Source: Membranipora membranacea (taxonomy: Eukaryota > Bryozoa > Gymnolaemata > Cheilostomatida > Membraniporidae). Taken from it: a DNA stretch of 64,000 bases. The DNA lies in the NCBI GenBank assembly GCA_914767715.1, contig OU612073.1, positions 15,128,001 to 15,192,000 on the forward strand. The letters run 5' to 3'. A program made the position numbers and the translations under genes. Below the pieces are notes generated by a model. That model saw only the letters and a list, made by a program, of their open reading frames with translations. It searched no databases and was not told where the DNA came from. Shown one piece after another: positions 24,701 to 35,141 of the stretch. Within the stretch, counting starts at the first letter, position 1, and each line of letters begins with the position of its first letter.

Positions 24701-27700
24701 AAGTTCACCATAATCCTCAACTCTTCTCATTTCGTTGCGCAGTAAAAGTGGGGTATTGCCTGTATATTGAAATGGACTTCCAATGATAGGCCCATCTGAT
24801 AAGAATAGGTCATGGTTTCGTTGATCCTTAGTTTCCTGAAGTTGGGTTTTTATGAAAAACTTGTTCCTACCAAATGTGGGCATGTCAACAAATTCCAGAT
24901 CCATGTAGACAATTGCAGTCAATGGTAACCCGTTGATTTTTATCCCTAGGACATTAGTTTGATTTCCATGCTCGTACTGCTCTCTCAAGTTTGATAAGTC
25001 TGTTATATACCCCTGAGGATGTACACTAGCATCTATTGAGCTATTTAACTGATCGCTCAACATAACAAACACAGGATAAACTAAAAGATAATAGATAATT
25101 ATAATTATGTACATGCAGTTTACATACTGTGCCCTGCTCCAAAATCTAATCACTCAGATTAATACCGTTCCTGCTGTATATTTTCTAAACTTGTATGCAT
25201 TGCTGCAAGGTTTCCTTACCATAGTTTTGTACTCTGGTCAAGTGCTTTAAGCTTTTTTTAATGTTAAAGTTGCTTGCCCACGCTCATACTCATTAGATTG
25301 TAGAGCAGTATTACAAATAATTTCCATTGTTGCAATTGGCATCAAGTAGAAGAAGACTCCAAACCCACAGTGAGTGTTATTGTCAGAGGTCATAATTATG
25401 CCCCCCACAATGATGTGTGCTACGATGATGCTCCAAATCCTACCTTTAAAAGTGATGTTCAACCACGGCATGTGAGTATCAACTTGAAGAGTCAGCACAA
25501 GTTCATTGACGAAGTGTTCCTTCTGCTCTGTGCATGACCTACTTTCTTGATCAGTTGTGATGAAGTTGTTGCGCAAGCATGCCCCACTTCCTGCATGATG
25601 ATTGAACACGATGAGACTGTTTTTGCTTCACCCTCTGATAAGAACCTTGCAAACCCGATCAGCATTGGTTCTGTAGTCACCACTGCCAGAAACTCCTCCC
25701 AGTATCATACCCTCTTCCACTGTGTCCAGATCCTCCAATGTGATGATTTCTATACCATCAGACGCTGTACTACAAAACTCTGCCGTGTGTCTCCTGTATA
25801 TAGCACCTTAAAATGATAGTTTAAATCTTTGCACATGATGGTCACAATAAAACAGAGGGATGGAATCGGGTTAATTTGCTGGCCCCTCCCCTTCAGAATG
25901 TTTTTGATGAAATTTAAATAAAATAAAATTTATCTTCCAATTCTACTAGAAATAAAATTTTGTCATTTTCTCGATAGGATCATATGGACCATTAATGTTG
26001 TGAAATAATACCAAAAAAAACAGACCCTGACAATTTAGCGATAGATGATTGTCTTTTAACTCATTTATCTGCACTCTGTAACCATCAGAATCGAGTTAAG
26101 ACCTACATACCTTGAGCAGAGAGCAATCCATTGAGAGCTATAATTATTACTAGAATTCTTGCTGTACCTCCGATCGCCCTGAAATAATCATCGGAATTTA
26201 TTTAGGCCTTTTCAAACGCTTTTCTAGCAAATGCTCGGTCTTTTTTCTCACCTTAATAAGTCAAAGACTAGCTAGCAGCTGTAAATCTCTACAACAAAAA
26301 AAACTCTTGGAGACTGGTCAGTTGCTTTTCAAGCACACCTAATATTTATCGGATTCAAAGGTATAGCTATAGACAGCTCCGAAATGAAAAAATGTTTTGC
26401 ATAATATTATAGCAGGGAGGGTGGGATATACCTCCCACTCTCCCTGATTATAGTAAATATTACTTACATGATTGAACTAATATGTGAGTTATCAATTGAC
26501 AAATTAAGCGCAAAGAATATATTCAACAGTGAAAAATCAACCCAGAAATTTAAAAATCCAACCAGCCAACACAGCTGTATAGGTGGAACTGAATATTTAT
26601 TCATCAATTTTTCGACTCAATGTAAGTTTATTTTTTTAACACGTCACAAAATGAGCTAGTGTTAGTTTTCTTCCTAATATACATCAGATTACAGCTCTAA
26701 TCCCACCTGTGCCATATTGGGTTAGGTTTAAATTCTCTTTTGCAATTTTTCCGTAATAAGCTGTTCATTGATATATTGCTACCCCTAAACTTATCTGACA
26801 AGACTAAGGCGGATCAAGCCCAGTTTTTTGCTTTATTTTTTGCCTGACTGGGTGTGTCTATCCTATATGGTTGCTTATCTTTATGAGGCTTGCGGATAGT
26901 CCATTCTAATTTCTGTTGGTTTACAAAAAAAATTTGCACCTACACTGAAGAGAGGGTCTCAAAGTGAACCTTTCCAGCAAACTTAAGAATTGCCAAGTCA
27001 ATTTTGTGATTTGACACACATAATATTGACTCATAGAACTATTAGTATGAATCTTGCAAACAGTCCATGTACTTGCTGTTGGTCCATAAAAAACCTATTG
27101 TATCTTCAACAGAGTGAACTTTGTCAGAGAACTCAAATATTTAAGAATCGCAAGGCAGCTTTGTAATTACACACATAATGCTTTAAATCTATATATTTAT
27201 TAGTATTATTGTCTAGTATTATTAGTCTTTGATCTATGAAATTAAAGGCACAAAAAAGACGAGGGCTAAATCTGACAGTTTTTCCTGCTGAATATTAATG
27301 TCTACTTTATATGACTCATGGTGAACGAAGCTCGCCATTCAACATATAAGAGTAAGAATTAATGGATTATAGACAAATTACCTCATAACCCTCCATTATC
27401 TACCAAGAGGGACCAAGGAAATTTATCTAACACATGGTTCATTGTTCACTATATTGGGTAATACACCAAGGGTTTTTACTTTTTATCGTCCAGATCAGCT
27501 TTTAGTTATCAGAGAAGTAAATGTTATGTATTTAAATATGTAAATATGTTAATTTAAACATGTCTTGCTTGCTGTTTGCTTGCTTCAGTTCGCAGTAGAA
27601 ACTGCAAGCTCTTTCTACACACTGTGGCCGAGCTGATTGGTGGTTCCTAATTCGAAAGACATATTATCATCTATATCTAGGAAACACAGTGGGTCAAAGA

Positions 27701-27778
27701 CTTCAAGTTAAAACACCACTGATGTTTGATTGGTATGTGAAGCCACTTTCTTGTGGTAATTACGTACCATTCTGCCAT
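18705..27778 (-). CDS. Single-pass membrane receptor with a sushi domain and Tyr-containing tail
   Basis: Eight minus-strand exons join in phase: 27778-27768, 26178-26111, 25806-25711 (or to 25681), 25545-25444, 25080-24682, 24068-23731, 23519-23425 and 19179-18705 (stop), giving 527 or 537 residues. Exons 1 and 2 give a signal peptide (MAEW, then ILVIIIALNGLLSAQ). The ectodomain of exons 3-5 has few cysteines, several Asn-X-Ser/Thr sites and no domain that I can name. Exon 6 holds a sushi/CCP module with the four-cysteine pattern and a Trp before the last Cys (KWNPTLEC). Exon 7 is a membrane helix (LLTVIVLLGVMLGLLLVTIL, about residues 342-366). The 158-residue tail carries YESIEATNPYNDY, a plausible phosphotyrosine or sorting signal. 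Some splice sites had alternatives; those given keep the frame open. The ligand and function are unknown. Confidence 0.62.
19578..20373 (+). CDS. Small secreted cysteine-rich protein, nested in an opposite-strand intron
   Basis: Two exons, 19578-19707 and 20123-20373 (stop TAA), join in phase (G|AA) to 126 residues. The donor is GTAAGT, and the acceptor follows TTTTCTGTTGTCAG. The N terminus (MRTVTSIPFLIISQIGLQYG) is a signal-peptide candidate. The mature part has eight cysteines, including a tight cluster GVCSCDLCPED, consistent with four disulphides, and ends in YYC plus one residue. I do not recognise the family. The gene lies wholly inside the last intron of the receptor gene on the other strand. 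Its small size and secretion would suit a signalling or defence peptide, but that is inference. A downstream 55-60-bp tandem repeat starts about 85 bases after the stop. Confidence 0.6.
20455..20580. repeat. Three-unit tandem repeat of about 55-60 bp
   Basis: GTAGATTATATTATACT, ATGCATTC and GATTGATTGAC recur in order three times, the last unit being cut short at TTATATTATAAG. It lies just downstream of the small secreted gene. Confidence 0.65.
20845..22938. mobile_element. 2.1-kb fold-back element with long inverted arms
   Basis: The left arm (20845-21183) and right arm (22571-22938) are inverted copies. They start GGGTCGTACGATACCCCCTG and end in the reverse complement, and both hold a run of CCCCTACACCTACCCTA-type repeats. 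Each arm contains a tRNA-like stretch with a B box (GGTTCGAGTCC on the outward strand), so the arms may be two inverted SINE copies. The right arm has about 50 extra bases near its inner end. The core (about 21540-22260) is made of imperfect direct repeats of about 270 bp. No transposase is encoded. Both flanks show GGCCT near the ends, a possible short target-site duplication. Confidence 0.72.
21540..22260. repeat. About 270-bp imperfect direct repeats inside the fold-back element
   Basis: The phrases ATTAGTTA(T/C)TTACGTTTTGT, CATGGGCAACTACTCAG, GGTCAAAGATTCAAGTTATC and CAGTGTTTTCTTTGT recur in the same order, giving about three units. Unit edges are diverged and the third unit is partly rearranged. 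Confidence 0.6.
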
Positions 27779-28076
27779 GTGCCCAGCGTACAGCAGCTCT
27801 GTGGTTTGATCAGGTAGATTTGCACAGACTCTGAGCAACTAAAAAGGTTTATTAGCAATCGTCTTCTCTAATGAAAGTGAGAGGAAATTCGGGTAGAGAG
27901 GATTTCTGTTCCGACCTTCTGGATGTTATGATCTGGTATTCTCAATATTAGAGGTGCAACCAATAGCGTATGGTATTATGCAACTGTGATCACGGATGCA
28001 TATTTTGTTATACCTCTCTCGCATGTTATTGGCTGGCTGAGATCTTATATGGAAAAAGCACTTCACTGACAGTATA

Positions 28077-28146
28077 TATTATTTATTTATTTATTTGTTT
28101 GTTTGTTTGTTTGTTTGTTTGTTTGTTTGTTTGTTTGTTTGTTTGT

Positions 28147-28177
<31 letters not shown>

Positions 28178-28182
28178 TAGAG
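28077..28182. repeat. Compound microsatellite (TTTA)n(GTTT)n(ATTT)n
   Basis: An uninterrupted run of four-base units changes from TTTA to GTTT and back to TTTA over about 105 bases. Confidence 0.95.
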
Positions 28183-28454
28183 GTTGCCTTGAAAGTATAC
28201 AGATAACAGATAGTTAAAGGCAACTTGTTGACCTCTGAGATAGCCAAAGGAAGAAGAAAAAAAACTAAGATTAATTAGGCTACATGTGGTAAAAGTTTGA
28301 TAGAGTAATTTGACATGGTGGATCAAAAATTGTTACGTCATGCAGAGCAAAACTTAAATACTGTGGTTATTAAAATATATGGGAAGGAAAAGGAATAAAA
28401 GAAAGTAATAATCAGAAAATGTTAATACCATAAGGTTGTATTACACAGATCCGC

Positions 28455-28640
28455 CCTATTTTCCAACGTCATTTTTCCCACCAAGCAATTATCCCGCCTC
28501 GCGTTATCCCACAAAGCCGTTCTCCCACAAAGCCGTTCTCCCACCTGGATGATTTCCCACTTTACCAATTTCCCACCTGGACGTTTTCCCACTGATCGAT
28601 TTTCCCACCTGGACGTTATCCCACCAATATATTTTTCCAC
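28455..28640. repeat. Degenerate 16-18-bp tandem repeat
   Basis: About eleven units share TTNTCCCACC followed by a variable (A/T)GGACG or AAAGCCG part, for example GTTCTCCCACAAAGCC twice in a row and TTTTCCCACCTGGACG repeated. The minus strand stays open and gives a repetitive Gly/Trp/Lys peptide, which I take as a by-product of the repeat. Confidence 0.75.
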
Positions 28641-28849
28641 CTAGACATAGGGGATAACACACCAAGATTGTATTATCTGAGTACAGGTAAAGGTACCCAT
28701 AATACATAAAGGCCCAGGAAAGCAAGTTTGCGTATCTAGCAAATGACGGAAACTCTATGCACTATGCAATATTTGTATGTTAGTTTTTGTACCAATTACT
28801 ATAACCAATCGCAGTAAGCTTAGTTCTGCGACACCTTATGATAGTGACC

Positions 28850-29490
28850 TGATGTATATTACACCACTTTCTTCTGACTACTACAGATTTATAGCCAATA
28901 CAGGAAGAATTCGTGTGGATAGCACCAATCTCAGACTCGCCTAAACCTCCTCCGTGTAGGATAACGATGACAATTCCTGTCTAAACATGCTGCATTCGCT
29001 GCTTGTGGTCGGAGAAAAGCTGCCATTGTTCAGGTAGGTATTATTATTCCACACAGTATAGAAAAATAGATAAGAATCCTGAGCTTGATACGAATTATTC
29101 CTAAAACAATACCCTGAGTCATAAACTCATCATGTGATCGCTCTGATAGTGAATATATCTGGGCGTATCAAAGTTATCTTTCACCTTCTACCAGCTGTAT
29201 TATGAAATCATCTTATATAATATAATATGGTAGAGGTAGTTCCTCATTAGATAGCACCATTGTTGAGTCCACACAGTTCTTGACTTTGTCAGGCTTGTAC
29301 AGGAGCTGATGGTTATGCGTGCATGAGACTCATGATATATGGATATAGCTTAGTTGAGGATATGGATAAACTCTTCAGTTTTCAACAGTGACCGTCTATA
29401 CATGAGATGGCACCTGCTGGCAACAACTGTACGCCCCATAACTCTTGTCATAGACTTAATATACCTTTTAAGTATGAGTATATTAAGTAT
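28850..29490 (+). pseudogene. Broken partial copy of PGLS (exon 4 and 3' flank)
   Basis: 28913-29036 copies PGLS exon 4 with its preceding intron end and its donor, but lacks the 11 bases between CCTGT and CTAAACATG, which breaks the frame. It then jumps directly to sequence matching 15190-15618, the 3' flank of PGLS, skipping intron 4 and exon 5. The copy ends just before the first visible VPS26C-like exon. Retained intron sequence shows a DNA-level duplication, not a retrocopy. It lies in the intergenic gap between the receptor and otopetrin genes. Confidence 0.85.
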
Positions 29491-29757
29491 ATGCTTTTGA
29501 CCACCGGCTGCCCACCGGCCATTAGTAATGTGGCCTTATATCCTTTTAACTGGTGGATTCTTTTACCTGTGGTCGTTTGGCTACTGGCTTGATGGAAGAA
29601 CTGTATTTATAGCAAGAGCTAGCAATGTGGCCCTAGAAAATCAGTTATTGCCAGCTCATAGGATTGCGAGTAGATAAAGAAAGAAAAAAATTATGGTAAC
29701 TTTTCCAAATATATAAAAGAGTTTTCTCTCTGCTAATCGAGAACACAAGCCAAAACA

Positions 29758-32700
29758 ATGCCTTTACCTCGTGCAAGACTTGGAAGTAAGTATAGATAAA
29801 AGGATAAGATAACCATCACAGGTTCAAAGTATTTGCTACGGATTGTTATAGAAGATTCATTTTGAAACTAGATTGCAGAGTAACTTTGTCACAGTGAGAA
29901 GCAGGCTGGCATGCGCTACATTGCCCTGATACTGATACATCCCTGGCAGCGGCCCTGATACTGATATATCCCTGGCAGCGTAGGATTGTAGAAGAGCAAC
30001 GATGAGCTGTTCAAGAATAAAGGGTGACACTATCTCTCATTTGTATTTATTTATTTATATTATTTATTAATTTATATTATACGTCAAGAGTGAAAGGTTT
30101 ATTGATCGGGATTCGTAAACTTTTGATTATAGTGATGTCGCATATGTTGCGATATTACGCCATGCTCTGTAAGGGCTGACAATTGTTTGTCATGGATGTG
30201 GATCACAATAGAAAAATGCCATAGATTAACTAATGTATTATAGTATCATTGTTAGTAAGTCTATTAGTCTCTTCCATAATACATAGGTACACGATTTTGC
30301 TTATCGCAAGCTGCATTACATCAATGAAGTATCATTTGTTCTTTATTTCCGTAATTTAGACGCTGTGATAACTTCATTGACGGTGGGAAGACACAAACAA
30401 CAAGACAGAACAGATTCTTTAAGGCAGGATGGCTTCATCACTGCTATTCTGCTGCTAGTATTTGTATTTGGGCTTAGTATAGCCGTAATCATATCACGTT
30501 ACCTCAGTCAGGAAAGAGTTGAAGCGCACCAAGTCCAACCCTACGCAGTGGAGATATATCTCATGACGCTTCTGTTACCCGGTTTTGTGACCATCTTTTA
30601 TGCGTTCAATAAACGTAGTACAACGAGAGTTGTGCGCCATCGCCACAAAGTCGATGGTTTTCATCTTCATGAGCTCATCAAGGATGCAGGGCTTTACATA
30701 TTTGCCACCTGTAGCATTGCTTTCGACGTCTTTGTTTTGAGTGCAGAGATCGATTGTTTGGGTTTGGACGAGGAGCACTCTTTTTCTGTTGACGGTATTA
30801 TCGATGTGGTATTCTACTTCATGAAGATAATGTTCACTATCTGCCAATGCTTGTTCATCAAAAAGTTCCAGCATTCTCGATTTGATGCAGATCCGCTTCT
30901 TCAAGTTTCCCTGGTCAGCATAATAACGTCTAATCTAGCTACTTGGATCTACACTGTCATGGGTTAGTGCGCATAGCTTAATACTTCATACCATCTCTTA
31001 TAGAACATAATTGTAGTGTGGTCACTCTTTTCTTCCCCGTCGGGCCTTTGGACTTGGGGGCAAGAGTCTGGGGGTCTCAGACTAAATTTTTACCGGTTTA
31101 GGATGAATAGAGTACCATTGTAAAATTGAAACACAGGAGTTATCTCCTGATGCCAAATGAGAGCACGATTGCAATACTGCTTATGGCTCTTTATTCATAA
31201 ACTCTACTGTCTAGTCTTTCAACTGCTGATGATATTGTTAAGTCATAATATGATGCCTATGTGGACAAATGTGGTTACAAGATCAAATATATAAATATAT
31301 ATGTTGTATTTTTAGATGACGATGCCAACGAATTGTTCAAACACATCACAGATAGCCCAAGTGAATCGTTCGATGATTTTGAATGTAGAGATTTAAATCT
31401 TCAAAGTCATAAGTCTACCCTTCAGCGATATTTCTCACCATTCACTTTGGAGTTTTCTCTGCTTGGTAGGTTTATTCTGAACATCGGCACGTAAATGTGA
31501 TTCTGAATGGCACCAATGCTTTACAAAAGTTTACAACATACTGTGATCGAGTGATATTGGGGTTTTTGCCTGTCCACAAATAGAAGAAATTGCAAGAGCA
31601 TAAGAAATAAACAAAATTAACATTATGTACTTTACAGTATTTGAGAAAATCATCCATATTTGGCGCGATATGGTTGACTTGCAGCTGATACCAGAGATTA
31701 CGAGAGACAATGTTATGAGACACCTATATAACAACCCCGAGCTGCAGAAAATAGAGCATGACTTAAAGGAGCGCAAACACAGCTACATGCAGAGACGACG
31801 CGAGGCAGTCGCATCACAAGCTCGAGTGTCTATGTGGCTGAGACAGCTCTACTCAGCATTCACTCCCGGCACACGAAATATGCTTGAAGAAGTTTACAGG
31901 TACCTATCATCTTTTCTTTTACTGTTAAATTGAATCTGAATGGGCCCTCTTAACTTGGTCTCTGTATAATATTGAGGGTGTGGATAGAGGGCCAAGTTAC
32001 GGATAGAGTTCTCAGAGATAGAGCTGTGTAATGCAGCTACCAATCTCCATATAAGAAGACTCATACCAATTACCCTGCCTCTCCAGATTCCCTGTGAAGT
32101 TCCACTTTAATTGACAATTTCTATATGCCTTTTTATCAATATGCACCATCGATTAGGACTACACATCGCAGGACAAAGTCCACAGCCGTAAAATTACAAG
32201 GAAACGGTGTTATCCGCATTCTACATAATTAAAATCATTTATATACTTATTTTTAAATATGTATTGTGATATTTTTGTTGCTTTAATTCAGTTATGGAAC
32301 TAAACTACACAGAATTATCAAGGAGCTCAATATTGCCATTGATGAAGCAGGGTGTGTTCTTAAGCTCATCCAAGAGCAACGCAAGCTGAACAGTCAGTAT
32401 TCAAGCCTAGATGAATACTTGAATTATGGACCTGGGGCTGCCTTCACAGTGCTTCTGAATGGGCATAAGCATGCAGCTGCCTCTGAGAGGTAAAAATCTT
32501 AAGCGCAACATGATATGCCCGTGTCCATATCCTAAAATCTATCTTCCTCTTGCATCATAAACCTTGTAATAATTTGTAAAAAAAAAACTTCATCATTCAC
32601 AATTAAGTTTTTTGGCAAGCTCTGGCCCCTTGAGTCAAAATGGCAATGAAAGGATTCCAGGTTAAAAAAGTTGAGGTGTACACATGATAAGATCCTGAGC

Positions 32701-34043
32701 AAAACCTCATAGTCGTTGAATAAGTAGTCTAAGTGCTCAGACGGCTTCAATGCGAGTTAGTGGCATTGTATTACCAACCACCCATTTCCATGGGTGGTTG
32801 ATAATGTAATGCCACTAACTTTTATACAAAAATTGCTATGATATTCATTAAAAATTCTTATGGCCTGAAACCTTACATTTTAGGGAGGAGATTCAAAGTC
32901 AATTGGATGCTAAACTTGCACAGCTTCATATTGCAGAGGAAGACATTAAATCCCTATCACTTGTGAGTGTGTTTGTAGCATTTCATATCATTCATAGTTG
33001 TCCATTCACTCAACAAGAGAAGACAACTATGCCAACACTCAACAGTTGTTTCAAATCAAATTTCCTTCTTGTATTTTATGGATTTCACTTTGTTTTGAGG
33101 CAAGATCCTAAAATCTCATTTTGAAATTTTCCAAATCTGACCGAAATACAAGAGCATATTGTCCCTGTTTATTTTACAGAATATAAAACAGCAAAGAGAT
33201 GATATGCCACACAATCGTCCAACAGGAAACAACTGTGGTTTGTGCTGTTTTCTTGGATTACTACTTAGCGTCACATCTTTCTCTGTCGGCATAGTAGTTT
33301 TATGTATCTCCCCAGATAATCCTTTAACAGCTATACTGGACCAAACAAACAAAACTACCAACTCCTCTGAGGTTGTCAACGAGATTGTAGCACTTGCTGA
33401 TATTGTAGATGGTCTGTTACTACTAGCAAACATAGTCACTGTAATTGAAATATATTGGGGCTTTTCTAGCTTGTTGAAATTCCAGTCAAATTACTGGAAG
33501 TTCACATTTACAGATGTTTTCTACTGCTTGTGCTGTTTGGGGTCAGTTGTATTGCTATCATTTTCTGTGATTGCTGTGTTCGCAGTGAATTCTGACACTG
33601 AGATTTTGCAGTGGTCTAGAAATAGTACCACAGAAAATTCAGAGGAAGTTATCTTGTATGAACAGCTAATTAAAGCTGGTCCTAAACTGTCTAATATGTC
33701 TGTGTTCAGCATAGTATTCACTGTGTCACAGCTGTTGCAGGTATTTCTGTCCAGCTCCTTTGTGATTCACGCCACACAAATGCTGCCGCATGGTGATTTA
33801 TGTGTAAACAAACCAGTCCGAGAGGTTGTCCAGTTTGTTGGTATGATTCACTTTTTCCTCTGGGTGACCAACAGCTTTATTTATAGTCCTCAGGTTCAAT
33901 ATTTCTATCCAGTGGAGCTTTTCTATTTCGGCTCGACATTTGGAGTTATTGCTAAGCTCACTTATCCCCTAGTGATATTTTATCACTTCACTACAGCATT
34001 AAGATGTTTTGATTTAAATATCAAGTATAATTCTATGCCATGA
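29758..34043 (+). CDS. Otopetrin-type proton channel
   Basis: Seven exons (29758-29785, 30360-30962, 31316-31465, 31638-31899, 32292-32489, 32884-32962, 33180-34043) join in phase to 727 residues. Otopetrins are proton-selective channels with two six-helix halves. Six hydrophobic segments precede the linker, the fifth ending SIITSNLATWIYTVM and the sixth starting SPFTLEFSLL, which match the otopetrin 'H..ATN...W..T' and 'LYPF.IE.SL' landmarks. Six more follow from CGLCCFLGLLLS onward. The last two, VGMIHFFLWVTNSF and FGVIAKLTYPLVIFYHFTTA, match the conserved C-terminal otopetrin region. The soluble linker between the halves (about residues 275-458, exons 4-6) is long, charged and Gln/Lys/Glu-rich, with coiled-coil character. 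The start ATG is in phase with exon 2 through a GTAAGT donor. Confidence 0.85.
32755..32820. repeat. Near-perfect 31-bp-stem hairpin in an otopetrin intron
   Basis: AGTTAGTGGCATT...CCAACCACCCAT pairs with ATGGGTGGTTG...AATGCCACTAACT across a four-base TTCC loop, with three mismatches in 31 positions. It could be a miniature inverted-repeat element or a small-RNA precursor. Nothing in the sequence decides between them. Confidence 0.8.
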
Positions 34044-35049
34044 AAATTCCATTGAAAAAACAGGCATGAAAATATTTCTTAAACCGTTTAGTTTGCCTCC
34101 GATCTAATTTCTGATTTTAATTTTTGCCCAGGCGTCTTTTCAAATTTGAAATATAATTATATATTATTATATATTTATGTAGATACTAATCCTAAGTTCC
34201 ATACACCAGTAGCAAGCTCTTATTATGACAAAGAATATGCATCCTTTTTTTGTAACATTTAATGTTTGTGATAGCTAATAAATCAATCAATCAATCAATA
34301 CATATTTGGTTTGAACATCGCAATCTTGTTAGCTGGCATCAATTTTATATACAGACAATACATTGTTTGCAAAACTTTTCAAATAACATATATTTTTCAA
34401 TCATATTTCACTCGTTTGTGTAATAAAACAGCAGTACTTCATCAGTTTTATGACTTATCCTTTTGTGCAAGAGAAACCAACAAAAACAACTTCTTTAAAC
34501 AAATAAATAACAGAGGCAGGTAGCAGGAGGCAGTTAAGACAAATATTTCAAAAAAATGGTAAAACTGTTTCACACACCAGAGAGTACAATCTTGTTCTAC
34601 CTATATATGGGTTTTTAATTCTGTGGGAGAGGGGGATGAGACGAGGTGTTTTCAATAGGAATAAGCATGAATTTTTGACCCAAATTCTCCCAATCTTCTG
34701 GTATTTAAGTTGAGCAGATAACTTTGGTCGTTCTCCAAATTGTACACATTGAAACATATAGTAATTAGAAATTGTGCCACCAACCATTGAACAACAAAAA
34801 CGTACTATCCTATGCTATGAGTTCTCTGGATGACCAATTTTTATTAAGATTTAATAGTTGTCTTCTCTCATTACACCAAAATAGCATTTGTATCATATAT
34901 ATGCAAAAAGAATATTGGTGCTGGGAGATAACTCCATGGTGCAGGATGTCAGTGACCTGCGCGCACCTGCAATGCGCATCAAGTCCACCTACGTCATATC
35001 TGTAACCTTGTTGATGAACCTGGAATTGATTGCTTTTGGATTGACCATG
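34044..35049. other. Otopetrin 3' flank and left border of the FOXO array
   Basis: It contains the AATAAA at 34277 followed by an (AATC)4 run, and no further coding exon was seen. It is unique sequence: the region directly left of 35050 does not occur to the left of the other two array units. Confidence 0.6.
34277..34282 (+). terminator. Candidate otopetrin polyadenylation signal
   Basis: This AATAAA lies 234 bases after the otopetrin stop codon, just before an AATC microsatellite. Confidence 0.5.
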
Positions 35050-35141
35050 TATTTTTATGTATATACAACCAATAATGCTGTATGATGTATTTTAATATAC
35101 AGGTAAGATAAATAATATACTCATTTGTGCATTGACTGACC

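Noticed and set aside
30575-30904. 109-codon minus-strand ORF
   Set aside because: It is the antisense shadow of otopetrin exon 2.
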